Shown here: positions 14,994 through 25,000 of the stretch, in pieces
Layout of the letters: each line of letters starts with the position of its first letter
How positions within the stretch are numbered: position 1 is the first letter of the stretch
NCBI GenBank assembly: GCA_003150755.1
Contig: QAMT01000023.1
Coordinates: forward strand, 310,001 to 374,000
DNA length: 64,000 bases
Reading direction: 5' to 3'
Origin: Phascolarctobacterium sp.
GTDB lineage: Bacteria > Bacillota > Negativicutes > Acidaminococcales > Acidaminococcaceae
The notes under the pieces: generated by a model
Seen by the model: only the letters and a program-made list of their open reading frames with translations
Told to the model about the DNA's origin: nothing
Databases searched by the model: none
Position numbers and translations under genes: made by a program

Positions 14994-17213
14994 TCAACCT
15001 CCCGGCACAACTACTGGTATAACGCCCATGAAGTTACCCATGTATTTAAGTTTGGTAACATCATTACCATTTATATTTTGTGCCTTCATTTTCTTTAAAT
15101 GTTCATCAGTTGCATATTCAAATTGGTTGCGTAACTCATCATAAGAAATAAGTTTCGGAGGTACACCTGCGGCAGTGATAATAAACCTGTTGTTGGTATT
15201 ATCCCAGTCTACAATAGCAGGGTCATCCTCAGACAAACCATTATCTTTTTGATATTGTTCTACATACCAATCTAAGCCGTTTTTACAGAGTTCCGGTGTA
15301 TAGCCATTAAAGATGCTCTTAGGTAACAATGTACCTCTGTAAATGTAGTTATTCTTTTTGAAAGACTCAGTAACCGCTTCAATAGCTTTTTCTGAGTCAT
15401 AACCACAAGCAACAAAATAACTGTAAGACTGCTGCGCTCTTGCTTGTGCAACACTATCTCTAATATCGCTCAATGTAGCACTACCACCATCAAGTGTAGG
15501 AGCTTCAAGACTAAACACTTGCTTTTTAGCATCAGTGCGGATAGCGTTCATAGCTGCTTTATCCTGCAAGGTATCAGTGTGCGACATAATCAAGTCAATA
15601 GCCTGATTGTACCCAATCTGATTTTGCATACTAATAAAAGCGTCCAGTTCACCCAAGCCCTCATCTTTGAAACACAACTCTGCACCTGAGCCACCGTGGG
15701 TACGTAGGAACACTGCCGTGTTAAGCTGCTGCGGCAACACATAGTTACCATCAGCACCCTTAGTAACCGTAGAAGGACTCAGAGTTTTCAAATCGTTTAC
15801 AGCACGGTCAAGCATGTTATTCGCATAAAATCTCGTATCTTTCATACTCAACATTTTGCAAACCGTCTGTACCTTCATGTCATCATCAATGCTGTCATCC
15901 TGCATAATCGAGGCGACACGGCGTTCAATGAAAGGTGTTAATTCTTCCTCTGAGGGCGAATAGGTCTTGAGGTTGCCATTAGAGTCTACTTTGGTAAACG
16001 TAAAGTTACCTACATATCCACCGGTTGCCGTGTAGGTCTTACCGGCGAGATAAGCGTCTACCTGTTCATCAAAGTTATTCTGAGAATACTGCAAGGCTTG
16101 AGTACCCATAGCCTGCATTTTAAAATTGTACTCAGCTTTCTGCATCTTCTTACGGATAAGAGCTTCATACTCTCCTCTGCGCCTCAGTACAGCTTCATAA
16201 CCTACCGGGTCTGCATCCTTCGGGAAACTATCGTAGAACTCATCAAGTTCAAATAAAGAAGTAAAGCCGTCAATTTCTTTTTGGTACTCCCTCATCTGCT
16301 GTGTATTCAGATAATCTGTACGGGCACCAGCAACGAAGGTTTTATCAACGAAGGGTACAATATCCCCAAGTTTGTAGGTTTTATCTAAGTTAGAATAAAC
16401 TTCAATATCTTTAATACGGTCAAGCAGTTCACCACTACCGCTATACTGTGCAATACCCTGAACAAGCCCATTGTATAACTCAAAGGTTTCTTTCGGGGTC
16501 AAATTGTACAGACGGTTTTCTTTGGCGAACATAGTAATATTCTCAACGGTTTCTTCAAGAGGTAACACAAGAGAGCTTTGTACAATCTTATCTGCTTTGG
16601 TAGTTGCAGTAATAAGAGCCTCTTGTTTTAATCTCTGTGATTTCTCCTGCCGCTGCTTATTGGCTACATTGATAACATCAGTAACATGAGTTGCAAATAC
16701 ACCATCATCAAACGCATAAAGGTTATCAGACTGACCTGCATATTCATCTCTTGCTTCCCTGAGATTATCCTCAAAGGCCTTTACAGCTTCTTCAGAGGTA
16801 TTGTAATATTCACCGTTGTTCTCAAACTCTGATTTAACCTTAGCTGTTAGCATCTGTCCTTTGGCACGTTCTACATTAGCCACGGCATAAGGATTATCAG
16901 AGAGGTTATATTCAGGATGATATTTATTTAAAAGCTCAATACTTCTGAGCTTGTCCATATCTTCCGGGGTTGCTTCATTGATTATGTGTTTACTCAAATC
17001 AGCATAGGTGCGGCGGCGTTCTTCCTTCGCTACACCTTCATTTATAATAGCCTGCCCTAAGAGTCCTAAGGAATTGGCAAGGGCAGCCGCATCCCCCGTG
17101 GTACCCCGATAGTCACCTACTGGTACCCTGAGAGGACGGAGCCTTGCCGCATAGGGGTCTTGAGGCTGTGGCGTAAATTGGCGTTGTGTGCCTATTGCAT
17201 CGCTTACAGCCAT
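14994..17213 (-). CDS. Internal virion protein, T7 gp15-like
   Basis: The 739-aa length is nearly that of T7 gp15 (747 aa), and it lies between the gp14-like and gp16-like genes. The composition is largely helical and charged. It would form part of the internal core and periplasmic ejectosome tube. The call rests mainly on order and size. The gene overlaps the gp14-like stop by ten bases and has AAAGGA upstream of ATG. Confidence 0.75.
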   Translation of the reverse strand: MAVSDAIGTQRQFTPQPQDPYAARLRPLRVPVGDYRGTTGDAAALANSLGLLGQAIINEGVAKEERRRTYADLSKHIINEATPEDMDKLRSIELLNKYHPEYNLSDNPYAVANVERAKGQMLTAKVKSEFENNGEYYNTSEEAVKAFEDNLREARDEYAGQSDNLYAFDDGVFATHVTDVINVANKQRQEKSQRLKQEALITATTKADKIVQSSLVLPLEETVENITMFAKENRLYNLTPKETFELYNGLVQGIAQYSGSGELLDRIKDIEVYSNLDKTYKLGDIVPFVDKTFVAGARTDYLNTQQMREYQKEIDGFTSLFELDEFYDSFPKDADPVGYEAVLRRRGEYEALIRKKMQKAEYNFKMQAMGTQALQYSQNNFDEQVDAYLAGKTYTATGGYVGNFTFTKVDSNGNLKTYSPSEEELTPFIERRVASIMQDDSIDDDMKVQTVCKMLSMKDTRFYANNMLDRAVNDLKTLSPSTVTKGADGNYVLPQQLNTAVFLRTHGGSGAELCFKDEGLGELDAFISMQNQIGYNQAIDLIMSHTDTLQDKAAMNAIRTDAKKQVFSLEAPTLDGGSATLSDIRDSVAQARAQQSYSYFVACGYDSEKAIEAVTESFKKNNYIYRGTLLPKSIFNGYTPELCKNGLDWYVEQYQKDNGLSEDDPAIVDWDNTNNRFIITAAGVPPKLISYDELRNQFEYATDEHLKKMKAQNINGNDVTKLKYMGNFMGVIPVVVPGG

Positions 17214-17863
17214 TGTACACGTCCTTTCTGACCTGCATTATAAGCGGATAAAGGTATGTTACCTACAAAGGTCTTACCTTCATTACTTGTGCCCAGCTTC
17301 GCACCACCTGACCACCAATCGTACTCAAAGCCTTGTGCAAGTATTGTGTTCTTCCGGTTAAGAGCTGCTGTGGTATTACCCAGCACCGTAGCACCAATAC
17401 CCAAAATGTTACTGAGTGCTGACGGCATTTTCGGAGCAGAAGCATTAAGGCTATCAATGTACGCTTTGGTAGATTTAAGCGTGGTTTCTTTATTCAGGTC
17501 AATTTCATTAGATTTACGTTGATAGTTGTCTTTCACGGACGATACAGCCCTTGCAGTATCACCTTCGACACTGCGTACCAAAAGGTTAGCTGTTCGACCT
17601 GACATGTTCTCATTAACGGCAGCTTTAACTCCGCTATTGAGCTGCATAGAATTTATACGTATTTTACTTATCTCAGCAACGGCACTATCAAAAGCGTCTG
17701 TGCGTTCCTGCTCATAATTCTGAAAAGCATAGTTCATTTCAGTAATAGCACTTTTAGCTTGTGCATCAATCTGAGCCTGTGCTGCTTTTGCCGTTGCACG
17801 CTGGCCGAGGAGCATACCACCTACTTGAAGTGATGTACCCACCGCCGTTGGAAAGTCACACAT
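17204..17863 (-). CDS. Internal virion protein, T7 gp14-like
   Basis: The 219-aa protein (T7 gp14 is 196 aa) has an N terminus MCDFPTAVGTSLQVGGMLLGQ followed by a long helical Ala/Gln-rich segment, as in gp14-type core proteins that insert into the outer membrane at ejection. SD AAAGGAGG precedes ATG. It overlaps the gp13-like gene by eight bases and the gp15-like gene by ten. Confidence 0.75.
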   Translation of the reverse strand: MCDFPTAVGTSLQVGGMLLGQRATAKAAQAQIDAQAKSAITEMNYAFQNYEQERTDAFDSAVAEISKIRINSMQLNSGVKAAVNENMSGRTANLLVRSVEGDTARAVSSVKDNYQRKSNEIDLNKETTLKSTKAYIDSLNASAPKMPSALSNILGIGATVLGNTTAALNRKNTILAQGFEYDWWSGGAKLGTSNEGKTFVGNIPLSAYNAGQKGRVQWL

Positions 17864-18299
17864 CCAATGCCTCCTTTCGTTTTCTGAATATAAAGAGTAT
17901 ATGTGTGTCCGTTTCTTTCAAAAATTCTGCACCCATCCATTTCAGCCATTTTACGTGAAGTTCATTTTCTTTCCATACATTGTTGTACAGTATCTTCCTG
18001 TCCTCTAACAGGTACCTTAAAGTTTCCCTGCAATACCTGAGGAATTTAACGAAGTGCTTTTCAACCTTTGAAGTACAAAGCATCCATATAACATTTTCGT
18101 TTGCTATGCCTCCAATGGCGTACACCGAGTCATCCTCAGTATCTACAAGGCAGAGGTTTCCTGCTTCGACAAGTTCAGCAAGCGTACAATCTTCAAAACG
18201 CCTGCCACTCCCGATAAGTACCTCCTGTAAGTCCTCAGGCCTTGCATTAACCATGAAGTCCACAAGGTACTTAACGGTAAGCACTCTGATAGTTAATAT
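17856..18299 (-). CDS. gp13-like protein (internal virion / assembly), ATA start
   Basis: The protein is 147 aa from ATA 18299. T7 gp13 is 138 aa. The N terminus from ATA reads (M)LTIRVLTVKYL, echoing MMTIRP of gp13, and the body has AIGGIANENVIWMLCTS and NNVWKENELHVKWLKWMGAEF as in gp13-type (DUF2833, acetyltransferase-like) proteins. AGGAG lies nine bases before ATA. The next start in frame (GTG 18284) is 24 bases from that Shine-Dalgarno. It overlaps the tail tube B stop by seven bases. Confidence 0.78.
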   Translation of the reverse strand: MLTIRVLTVKYLVDFMVNARPEDLQEVLIGSGRRFEDCTLAELVEAGNLCLVDTEDDSVYAIGGIANENVIWMLCTSKVEKHFVKFLRYCRETLRYLLEDRKILYNNVWKENELHVKWLKWMGAEFLKETDTHILFIFRKRKEALDV

Positions 18300-20680
18300 C
18301 TTTTTGTACTCCTGTAATAATCACCTATCCACCCGGCACCAATGAGTGACACAGGGTTAGGTGCATCACTTTCAATAGTGATAGTACAGTTTGTATTAAG
18401 ACTCTGTACCGGCACTTTGAATTTATCTGTATTGAAAGGTAATGTGTTCAGTTTATTATTGGCGAGGTCAAGGATGCGTGAAGTGTTCTCATAAACATAG
18501 GTATTCTTATCGTGGTGATTTACTATGATTTTGAAGTAACCTGTTTCATTGAAATTCACCCAAAAGTATTTAAGGTTCAAGCGGCCATCAGTAATTGAAC
18601 GAGTGCTGCCATCTTGTCCTGTGGTTTTTATCATCAGTGGCGACATAGTTATCTTAAAGAGATAGTTGCGGCCAATAGTTACCACATCGCCCTCTTTGTT
18701 ACCTTCAAGGGAAATAGTTCCGCCATTAGCTACCACATAGCCACCTATTTCATCTACAAGGCTATAAGTGGTGCCTTCTTCGCTATCTTCGCTGAGTACC
18801 GTGGTATCAGTAATATCATCGTACACATCAGTAAGATTGATAGTAGTAATACCAGTAATTTCATTGTAGGCACCTTCGGGTATCTCATAGGTTACTTTTC
18901 TGTCCAAAAAGACACGATAAGGTTCTGCGTCAAAGTCTTTTGTATTGTAGCTAAAAGAGATGCGTTCAATACAAAGTTTGCCATTACGGTCAATAAGTAG
19001 ATATAAGTAAGAGTCTATAAAATCAGCACCAATAATACGGTCATAGAAATTCCATTCTGACCATGCGGCCTGCTGACGGATAGAGTCTACAAATAAATAT
19101 TTATATAAGTAGAGCTTAGTTTCTGCACCTTCGGTCAGGAACATAAGCACATTTTCTGTTGTAGAAGGTATAAGTTTATAAACGCCATTCGGAATGTAGT
19201 TAGGAATGTGCGAGGTAATATCCTGTGCGTCTTTACGTTCTGTGTTATCCGCTGCGGTGAAGAACTCACGGACAGTAGTGTATTGACTGCGCTCTGCCGG
19301 GAAGTACAAATACCTGCCTGCACAAGTTGGCTTTGCTCTCTCTGAACTTCCGAAGTGAGTTACCGGTGAGGACACAACGGCATCTTTAGGTGTGAGTACA
19401 CCATTAGCCTGCAACATAAACTGAGCCTCACGGCTAAACAAAACACAGTCCTCATCATAGGGCACTGCGTAAATTAAGGTTGCAATGCGGTTATCACTGA
19501 CAGCAAGGTCAATAGGGTCTGTGTCCTGCACTTCGAGTGCCGAAGTCATCCAAAAGTTGAAGAACTCTGCGCTGCGTGTGAGGATTACATTTTCACCAGC
19601 AATTACACCCAAGCGGTTACGATAAAAGAATATGTCATTGATATTTTGGTCAATGAAGCTGGGTTCAGGGTTAGAGTCATCATCGCCTATTTCTCGTTCA
19701 TCCCAATCAGCCTCTTTGAAACTAAAGGTGCCGTCAGCTTCACGCACCAACACATGAGGCATTGTAGACGCATCAAATTTATTCAGAATATCAGGTTTAG
19801 CACATTCTATCCATACACCTTCCCCACTATCATAGCGCACATAGTAGTCATCAGTGCTGCTACCTTCTTCACCTGCTACCTTTATAATGAAGCCATCAGG
19901 AGCAGAGGAAGGTAAATTAGAGAACTTCTGAGTTGACCTGAAGAAGCCAAAGGCAGCCTGATTGTTATAACCATCGTAAACATCAACCGAAGTGATTGTG
20001 TTACTACCATTAGACAGCTTCGTTAAATACAACCATGAGGAGCCTGTGGTCACAGTGAAGCCCTGCTCACGAGCCTTAGTTGCAAGTTGTTCAGCAATAT
20101 AGTCGGTTGCAATCTGACTTGTGTGTGACTTATCAGAGCCATCAGGTGTTTCATGTGAAGCTATGGTAGTACCATTGATATTGATTTTGTAGGTACGGCC
20201 ATACTGTCCACTTTTAATATTCACAAGGGCACCCTGAGTTTTCCATGCGTCCTCTGTTTTACTGGTAGACATTTCAACTACTGAGTTACGGTTTACTATG
20301 AATGTATAGTCAGCAATGGTAAGACACCGTAAGGCCTGCCGAGGTTCATTGTTCTGCAAGTAGCTTTTAGCGTTACCTACAAAATTCACAGTCTTTGCAT
20401 TACCTTCAAGGTCATACACAGACAGGTCATCTTTACTGAGCATTACCAAGTATTTCTCAGAGCTGTCACGATTGATAAAATGCACAAGTGGTTTATCTGT
20501 GTCAGCAATAGAGATGCCTAAGTTTGCTATGTGAATTGTAGGAGGACGCTTCTGCAAACCTGCTGCTTCACTTGAAAAACCGTTGAGCTGTTCTTCGAGC
20601 TGCTCAGGATGCCTCAGGATAGCAGGCTGTTGACTTATACCGGCCACAAGGTTTTTGATTTCTTGTGTAATTAAGCTCAT
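18293..20680 (-). CDS. Tail tubular protein B, T7 gp12-like (nozzle)
   Basis: The 795-aa protein is almost identical in length to T7 gp12 (794 aa) and starts MSLITQEIKNLVAGISQQPAILRHPEQ, the typical opening of this family (SxxxNLxxGVSQQPxxxR). It forms the hexameric tail nozzle that carries the fibres. SD GAAGGAG precedes ATG. The gene follows tail tube A by three bases. Confidence 0.9.
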   Translation of the reverse strand: MSLITQEIKNLVAGISQQPAILRHPEQLEEQLNGFSSEAAGLQKRPPTIHIANLGISIADTDKPLVHFINRDSSEKYLVMLSKDDLSVYDLEGNAKTVNFVGNAKSYLQNNEPRQALRCLTIADYTFIVNRNSVVEMSTSKTEDAWKTQGALVNIKSGQYGRTYKININGTTIASHETPDGSDKSHTSQIATDYIAEQLATKAREQGFTVTTGSSWLYLTKLSNGSNTITSVDVYDGYNNQAAFGFFRSTQKFSNLPSSAPDGFIIKVAGEEGSSTDDYYVRYDSGEGVWIECAKPDILNKFDASTMPHVLVREADGTFSFKEADWDEREIGDDDSNPEPSFIDQNINDIFFYRNRLGVIAGENVILTRSAEFFNFWMTSALEVQDTDPIDLAVSDNRIATLIYAVPYDEDCVLFSREAQFMLQANGVLTPKDAVVSSPVTHFGSSERAKPTCAGRYLYFPAERSQYTTVREFFTAADNTERKDAQDITSHIPNYIPNGVYKLIPSTTENVLMFLTEGAETKLYLYKYLFVDSIRQQAAWSEWNFYDRIIGADFIDSYLYLLIDRNGKLCIERISFSYNTKDFDAEPYRVFLDRKVTYEIPEGAYNEITGITTINLTDVYDDITDTTVLSEDSEEGTTYSLVDEIGGYVVANGGTISLEGNKEGDVVTIGRNYLFKITMSPLMIKTTGQDGSTRSITDGRLNLKYFWVNFNETGYFKIIVNHHDKNTYVYENTSRILDLANNKLNTLPFNTDKFKVPVQSLNTNCTITIESDAPNPVSLIGAGWIGDYYRSTKRY

Positions 20681-20683
20681 GTA

Positions 20684-21253
20684 TTATCTCTCCTTCAAAG
20701 CACTTACATCAGAGTTATCAAGAATATTGTAACTATTATTAGTCATTTCATATTCCTGCAAACGCATCCAAGTTTCATTGAGTGTCTGCGAGGTTATCTG
20801 TGTAAGCTCAGGGGAATTAAAGTATCTTGTCTGAAATGCTAATGAAGCCTTAGCAATGATATAGGAGCGCATAGGGTCAGGCATGTCCTCAAAGGGTACC
20901 AAAAGGATAGCCTCTGCTGTAATAGCACTATCAAACTTTTCTGTGTCTGCATTTAAGTCTTTGACATACTCACCGCTGCGGATGAGTTTCTCTCCATTAC
21001 TTCCCTTCAAGAAAAGATAATTGTCCTGCCATCTTATCTTTTTGGTAAGCACATCAGGGTTTAAAGTCAGGCTTGATATTACATTGAATGACCAGCCACG
21101 TGCCTGCTCCTGTCGGTTTACAAGGCGCAGAATACGAAGGGCATTGATGGCATCAATGTTTTGCAGGTTCTCTAAGGTATTGATTGGCGACTCACCTATA
21201 ACGCTAAGCATCTCATTAACTGCATCAAGTTCTGTAATAGCTGTTACTTCCAT
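20684..21253 (-). CDS. Tail tubular protein A, T7 gp11-like (adaptor)
   Basis: The 189-aa protein (T7 gp11 is 196 aa) has the family opening ELDAVNEMLSVIGESPINTLE and continues NRQEQARGWSFN, both characteristic of the adaptor linking portal and nozzle. SD AAAGGA precedes ATG. It is preceded by the capsid terminator. Confidence 0.9.
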   Translation of the reverse strand: MEVTAITELDAVNEMLSVIGESPINTLENLQNIDAINALRILRLVNRQEQARGWSFNVISSLTLNPDVLTKKIRWQDNYLFLKGSNGEKLIRSGEYVKDLNADTEKFDSAITAEAILLVPFEDMPDPMRSYIIAKASLAFQTRYFNSPELTQITSQTLNETWMRLQEYEMTNNSYNILDNSDVSALKER

Positions 21254-21273
21254 ACTGTGTTCCTTTCTAAAGA

Positions 21274-21309
21274 GAAAAAAAAAGGGAGAAAGGCAGAAGC
21301 CCTCTCCCT
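21274..21309 (-). terminator. Strong terminator after the capsid gene (T7 Tphi equivalent)
   Basis: On the transcribed strand GGGAGA(G)GGC and GCC(T)TTCTCCC form the stem around TTCT, followed by nine or more T residues. T7 places its only late terminator, Tphi, at the same point behind gene 10, so order as well as sequence supports it. Confidence 0.85.
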
Positions 21310-21315
21310 CAATTA

Positions 21316-22362
21316 TCAGTTAGTCTGACCGTCAGTGCTGTCAGAGTCATTGTTAGAAGCAGTTTCAATTACACCCATGAAAGCTGCTTCAGGACGCAAA
21401 CCAGCCTGACCAATAGCGTATTTACCAACGATATGGTCAGCCTGATATTCGATACGGCGTGCATGTTCGAGGGCAAACGATTTCAAAGTAAGAGTGCCAA
21501 CGGTGCTGCGATGTGCAACAAGGAAAGCACATTTATCTTTGTATGCAGCCGGGAAGATATGACCTTCACCCTGAATGAGGCCATCAGGTTTAGCACCAGC
21601 TTTAGTTACACCACCCACGGTAAGATGCGGACATTCGACTACATCAATACCTGCGATACGGGTAACTTTAGCGTCCACAATGGAAGCTACTGCACCGAAG
21701 TCACGGTTAATAGCGTCTTTGGAAGCTACCAGTGCGTTCACACAAACCGGCAGCATGTAGCATACACGGCCTTCATTCGGAACATAGTTGTTGGACATAG
21801 CGGTCTTTGCTTCAAGCAGCATGGACACAATGGCTTTACCCAGTGCCTCAGACTCAGAAGCTAAGCCACCTTCAACGGTACGGGTAATGATTTTACCCTT
21901 ACCCAAGCCCGGAAGAAGTTCTTTGTCAGCTACAACGAGTTTAGCGATTTCAGCCAAGAGGCCACCATCACGTGCCATAGCCAGTGCTTCACCAATCTGA
22001 TATGCGTATTCAGAACGTACATCATAATGGTTCATTGCTTCGTACAGGTCAGTGATTACGGTGTCGGCAGTAAGCAAACCATCAATAGCAATGGTTACTT
22101 CAGTCTGCTGCTCTGCGGTACGCAGGTCATCCAAAGAGTTACCCGGTGCAAGATAGTTTGCAGCTTTACGGCCAAGTACAGGGAAGTTAGCGGCTTTACC
22201 TGCGGAGATAGAGCGTTCCATGTGTCGGCCAAGGGTTACGGATGCACGGCGATAAGCAGTCAGTACCTCACCACCGAACTGAGTCAAAAACATTTTAAGT
22301 GCGCCGGAGCCTGCGTTGTTAGTGTCCAAACCCGGCGAGGAAATTACAATAGAAGTTGCCAA
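21316..22362 (-). CDS. Major capsid protein, T7 gp10-like
   Basis: The protein is 348 aa from TTG 22362 (T7 gp10A is 345 aa). Characteristic stretches: FGGEVLTAYRRASVTLGRHM, FPVLGRKAANYLAPG, TIAIDGLLTADTVI and AMNHYDVRSEY, close to T7. The start is ambiguous. ATG 22374 overlaps the Shine-Dalgarno (GAAAGG) and cannot use it. TTG gives MATSIV, parallel to the scaffold gene (also TTG GCA ACT) and to MAS of T7. An ATT between them is also possible. Confidence 0.9.
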   Translation of the reverse strand: MATSIVISSPGLDTNNAGSGALKMFLTQFGGEVLTAYRRASVTLGRHMERSISAGKAANFPVLGRKAANYLAPGNSLDDLRTAEQQTEVTIAIDGLLTADTVITDLYEAMNHYDVRSEYAYQIGEALAMARDGGLLAEIAKLVVADKELLPGLGKGKIITRTVEGGLASESEALGKAIVSMLLEAKTAMSNNYVPNEGRVCYMLPVCVNALVASKDAINRDFGAVASIVDAKVTRIAGIDVVECPHLTVGGVTKAGAKPDGLIQGEGHIFPAAYKDKCAFLVAHRSTVGTLTLKSFALEHARRIEYQADHIVGKYAIGQAGLRPEAAFMGVIETASNNDSDSTDGQTN

Positions 22363-22394
22363 GTTAATAATCATCCTTTCGTTTTTAAAAATAC

Positions 22395-22416
22395 AAAAAG
22401 ACACCCTTTAGGTGCC
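22395..22416 (-). terminator. Weak terminator between scaffold and capsid genes
   Basis: On the transcribed strand GGCACC and GGTGTC pair around TAAAG and are followed by TTTTTG. It lies in the 75-base gap between scaffold and capsid and might attenuate or process the message. No phage promoter of the recognised family lies here, unlike T7 phi10. Confidence 0.45.
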
Positions 22417-22436
22417 TTTAAGTTTCATTGAGTATC

Positions 22437-23186
22437 TTATTTGTTAAACTGAATGAAAGCAGATTTAGCCAGTTTTTCCTGCACGGTTTTGGTGTAGTTA
22501 TCATCAGTACCATAGCGTGCATCACTCATGGCTTTAGTCATTTCAATTTCATTCGCAAAGCCGCCTACTTGTGCGCCTGAGGCACCACCAAGTACAGAAG
22601 GCTGTGTGGTACCGTTTCGCAGAGTCATTTCTGCTTTGGCACCTGCAATTACCATTTTGATTGCGGAGAGATTACCGGTTTCCAAAAGTGCATTGAAGCT
22701 ATCTACATCAGCTTTACCTTTGCTGCTGATATATTGTGCTACCTTTTGGTATTCCTGTTCGCCGCCTGCGTAGCCATACACAGTATTTACAAAACGGTCA
22801 TTGCTTGCTTCGATACCTGCAATGAAGGTATCTACCATAGTTTTACTGAAGCCTGCTTTTGCGAGGTCAGCATAAGTCTGATTACTGAGAGTACCATGTT
22901 CTTCGTACTCTTTGGTCAGTGCATCATAGTCGAGGCCTTTTTCATTCAGGACACCTTTAGCATCCTCAATGGCCTGCTGCTGTTCCTGAATACCTTTTGT
23001 GACTTCAGTTTCTTCACTGGTCTGTTCTGCTTGTGCTTCTTCATTTTCAGAAGTAGTAGTCGCATCTTCTTCAGGAGTTTCGGTTCCTGTGGGTTCTGAC
23101 TGCTGCTGCTGTTCAGACTGTACAACGGTTTCTTCTTCCTGCTGCTCAGTCTGCTGTTCGTTTACTTCAACTTCAATAGTTGCCAA
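22437..23186 (-). CDS. Scaffolding protein, T7 gp9-like
   Basis: The 249-aa, very acidic and Gln/Glu-rich protein (first 80 residues) has a basic C terminus (TVQEKLAKSAFIQFNK), the usual build of head scaffolds, and sits between portal and capsid. The middle has helical NDRFVNTVYGYAGGEQEYQKVAQY. TTG start with AGGAGG nine bases upstream. Confidence 0.85.
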   Translation of the reverse strand: MATIEVEVNEQQTEQQEEETVVQSEQQQQSEPTGTETPEEDATTTSENEEAQAEQTSEETEVTKGIQEQQQAIEDAKGVLNEKGLDYDALTKEYEEHGTLSNQTYADLAKAGFSKTMVDTFIAGIEASNDRFVNTVYGYAGGEQEYQKVAQYISSKGKADVDSFNALLETGNLSAIKMVIAGAKAEMTLRNGTTQPSVLGGASGAQVGGFANEIEMTKAMSDARYGTDDNYTKTVQEKLAKSAFIQFNK

Positions 23187-23201
23187 GTATTAGTTCCTCC
23201 T

Positions 23202-24776
23202 TTACTGTTGAGAATTATTAGCTGCATCCATGACACCTTTAGTAGCATTAGGAATTGCTGCTTGTGCCATTTGCATTGCCATAGCCTGCTGGCGTTCCTC
23301 CTCAATTTCCTGAGGAGTCTTAATGAGTCCTGTGGTATCTAAGCCGAGCGCAGTTGCTACCATGAGTACAAGACTATCAAGTTTAATCATGCTGCTTGCT
23401 TCAGGTATCTGAGCAATGAAGTCTTTAAACATGATTAGTTTGTTTAAGTCTTGTCCACGCCCAAGAGCTTCAAGGCCTGTGGTGATTGTGGGGTTCACTG
23501 CACCGTCAGGCAGCGTGGGTATCTCTCCGCTGGTTTCAAGCTGTGCCATGAGACGGCGTACTAAAGGTAGTTGTAATTCCTGTGACAGGATGCTGTATGT
23601 ACCACCCAAAGTATCTTCGAGTTCCCCAGCTACATATCTGATTTCCTCAGCGGTAACACGTTCAGCATTACGCTGTACTGCCGAGTTAAGCATGAACACA
23701 TAACTGAGTCGCTGTTCGAGGCCATCAAGGTACGCTTTGGTAACACTGAGGTCATTAAGTTTGTTAAGTTGAATTGCCTGCACATCTTCAGGCCTGCCCG
23801 GTACATAGTCACCTGACTTAGCTTTACTAAGCAAGCGAGGTTGTGTGATACCTGCCGGGTTTACAAGGAATATGATGTGAGATGTGATTGCAGCAAAGTT
23901 ACGCAGAGCTTCTGAGTGTGCATCGTAATTTTCTAAGTCGCCGAGGTATTCCTCTACAAAGGAACGCCCATAGCTCTCTCCGTCAACCTTTATAAGCCTT
24001 AGTGCTATCCATGGAGTCTTATCCTTCGGATAGGTCTGTTCACTACCTTGAATGACTGTACCGTTAAGTTCCTGATAGGATTTATAGGTTGTGTCACTAT
24101 CTCTGTATATGTGGGTATATACAATACAAGGTGTTTCCGGTGCTGGTGTGTTACCATCAGAAGCCACAAGGGTCTTTAGGTTGTCAGGAAGTGTCGCAAA
24201 GGACAAGTTATCTGCTGCTACAATCTGTATGACTTCACCGAGCGCATCACGCTGAAGTACATAACTTGAAAGTCGATAGAGCTTTGCACCTCCCTCTTTC
24301 GGAGGCAAAAATAAAAGACAGTTACCGGCCACAATAAGCTGATTAAGTGCTTCTTTGATGGTGACACGTATCTGTCTTGACTCAATGTATTTAATTATGC
24401 GCTGCTCTATTTGGAGTAAAGCCTGGTCAATCTCCTGCTTAATTTTATCTCCGTTTTCCTGTTGACTTAATTCTGCCAACACTCTGTCAGAGATGGACAA
24501 GCGGAAGAATGGACTATTCGGAGGCAAAAGTGCTAAAAGTAATTTGCTTGAAAGGTTATTGACACCACGGGCACCCAAGCTCTGATTAGGTACCATGTAG
24601 TCTGTACTTTCACTATCTGACTCTTTAGGGAACAATGAGGGTATGGTCATAGCCGCACAGTCCTCAGCACGTTTCGTGTAGGTATCACGAGTTGATTTAA
24701 GACGTTCATACACGGCCTTTGCAGTTTCACGCTGAGGGTCTGTGAGGTTCACTAAGCTGTATTTATTATCAGCCAT
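23202..24776 (-). CDS. Portal / head-tail connector, T7 gp8-like
   Basis: The 524-aa protein (T7 gp8 is 536 aa) shows family features: CAAMTIPSLFP, then GARGVNNLSSKLLLALLPPNSPFFRL, and MLNSAVQRNAERVTAEEIRYVAGELEDTLGGTYS. It forms the dodecameric DNA channel at one capsid vertex. ATG overlaps the preceding stop (TAATG). Confidence 0.92.
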   Translation of the reverse strand: MADNKYSLVNLTDPQRETAKAVYERLKSTRDTYTKRAEDCAAMTIPSLFPKESDSESTDYMVPNQSLGARGVNNLSSKLLLALLPPNSPFFRLSISDRVLAELSQQENGDKIKQEIDQALLQIEQRIIKYIESRQIRVTIKEALNQLIVAGNCLLFLPPKEGGAKLYRLSSYVLQRDALGEVIQIVAADNLSFATLPDNLKTLVASDGNTPAPETPCIVYTHIYRDSDTTYKSYQELNGTVIQGSEQTYPKDKTPWIALRLIKVDGESYGRSFVEEYLGDLENYDAHSEALRNFAAITSHIIFLVNPAGITQPRLLSKAKSGDYVPGRPEDVQAIQLNKLNDLSVTKAYLDGLEQRLSYVFMLNSAVQRNAERVTAEEIRYVAGELEDTLGGTYSILSQELQLPLVRRLMAQLETSGEIPTLPDGAVNPTITTGLEALGRGQDLNKLIMFKDFIAQIPEASSMIKLDSLVLMVATALGLDTTGLIKTPQEIEEERQQAMAMQMAQAAIPNATKGVMDAANNSQQ

Positions 24777-24976
24777 TACACATTAACGCCCGTTCCGCTA
24801 CCACTACCACCATTCGGACTAATCATAAGACGGCGTTTGCCTTTAGCTCTGCGCTTACGTTTTTGTCCTTCGGTTTCAATATTGGTAGTTTGTGTTTCCG
24901 CAGGGGCAGCCACAGGAGCAGCCGCCGGTGCTGCTTCTACTTCTTCTACTTTAACTTTAGGTTTACTACCACACAT
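24776..24976 (-). CDS. Small virion protein, T7 gp7.3-like
   Basis: The 66-aa protein has an Ala/Pro-rich middle, then QKRKRRAKGKRRLMISPNGG and a final GTGVNV, closely parallel to the T7 gp7.3 end (RKKARAGGKKSLSVARSSGGG, then INI). gp7.3 is a tail-associated protein needed for adsorption. It starts MCG after AAAGGAG at a normal distance. Confidence 0.75.
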   Translation of the reverse strand: MCGSKPKVKVEEVEAAPAAAPVAAPAETQTTNIETEGQKRKRRAKGKRRLMISPNGGSGSGTGVNV

Positions 24977-25000
24977 GTTTTATTCTCCTTTCATATTCTC

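Noticed and set aside
17885..17912. Promoter-like GGACACACATATAC within the gp13-like gene
   Set aside because: The invariant TCAC is altered to ACAC and the sequence is explained by coding for the protein C terminus.
22374..22404. Upstream ATG starts for the capsid gene
   Set aside because: The first lies in the terminator hairpin. The second overlaps the only Shine-Dalgarno, so a downstream TTG (or ATT) is more credible.
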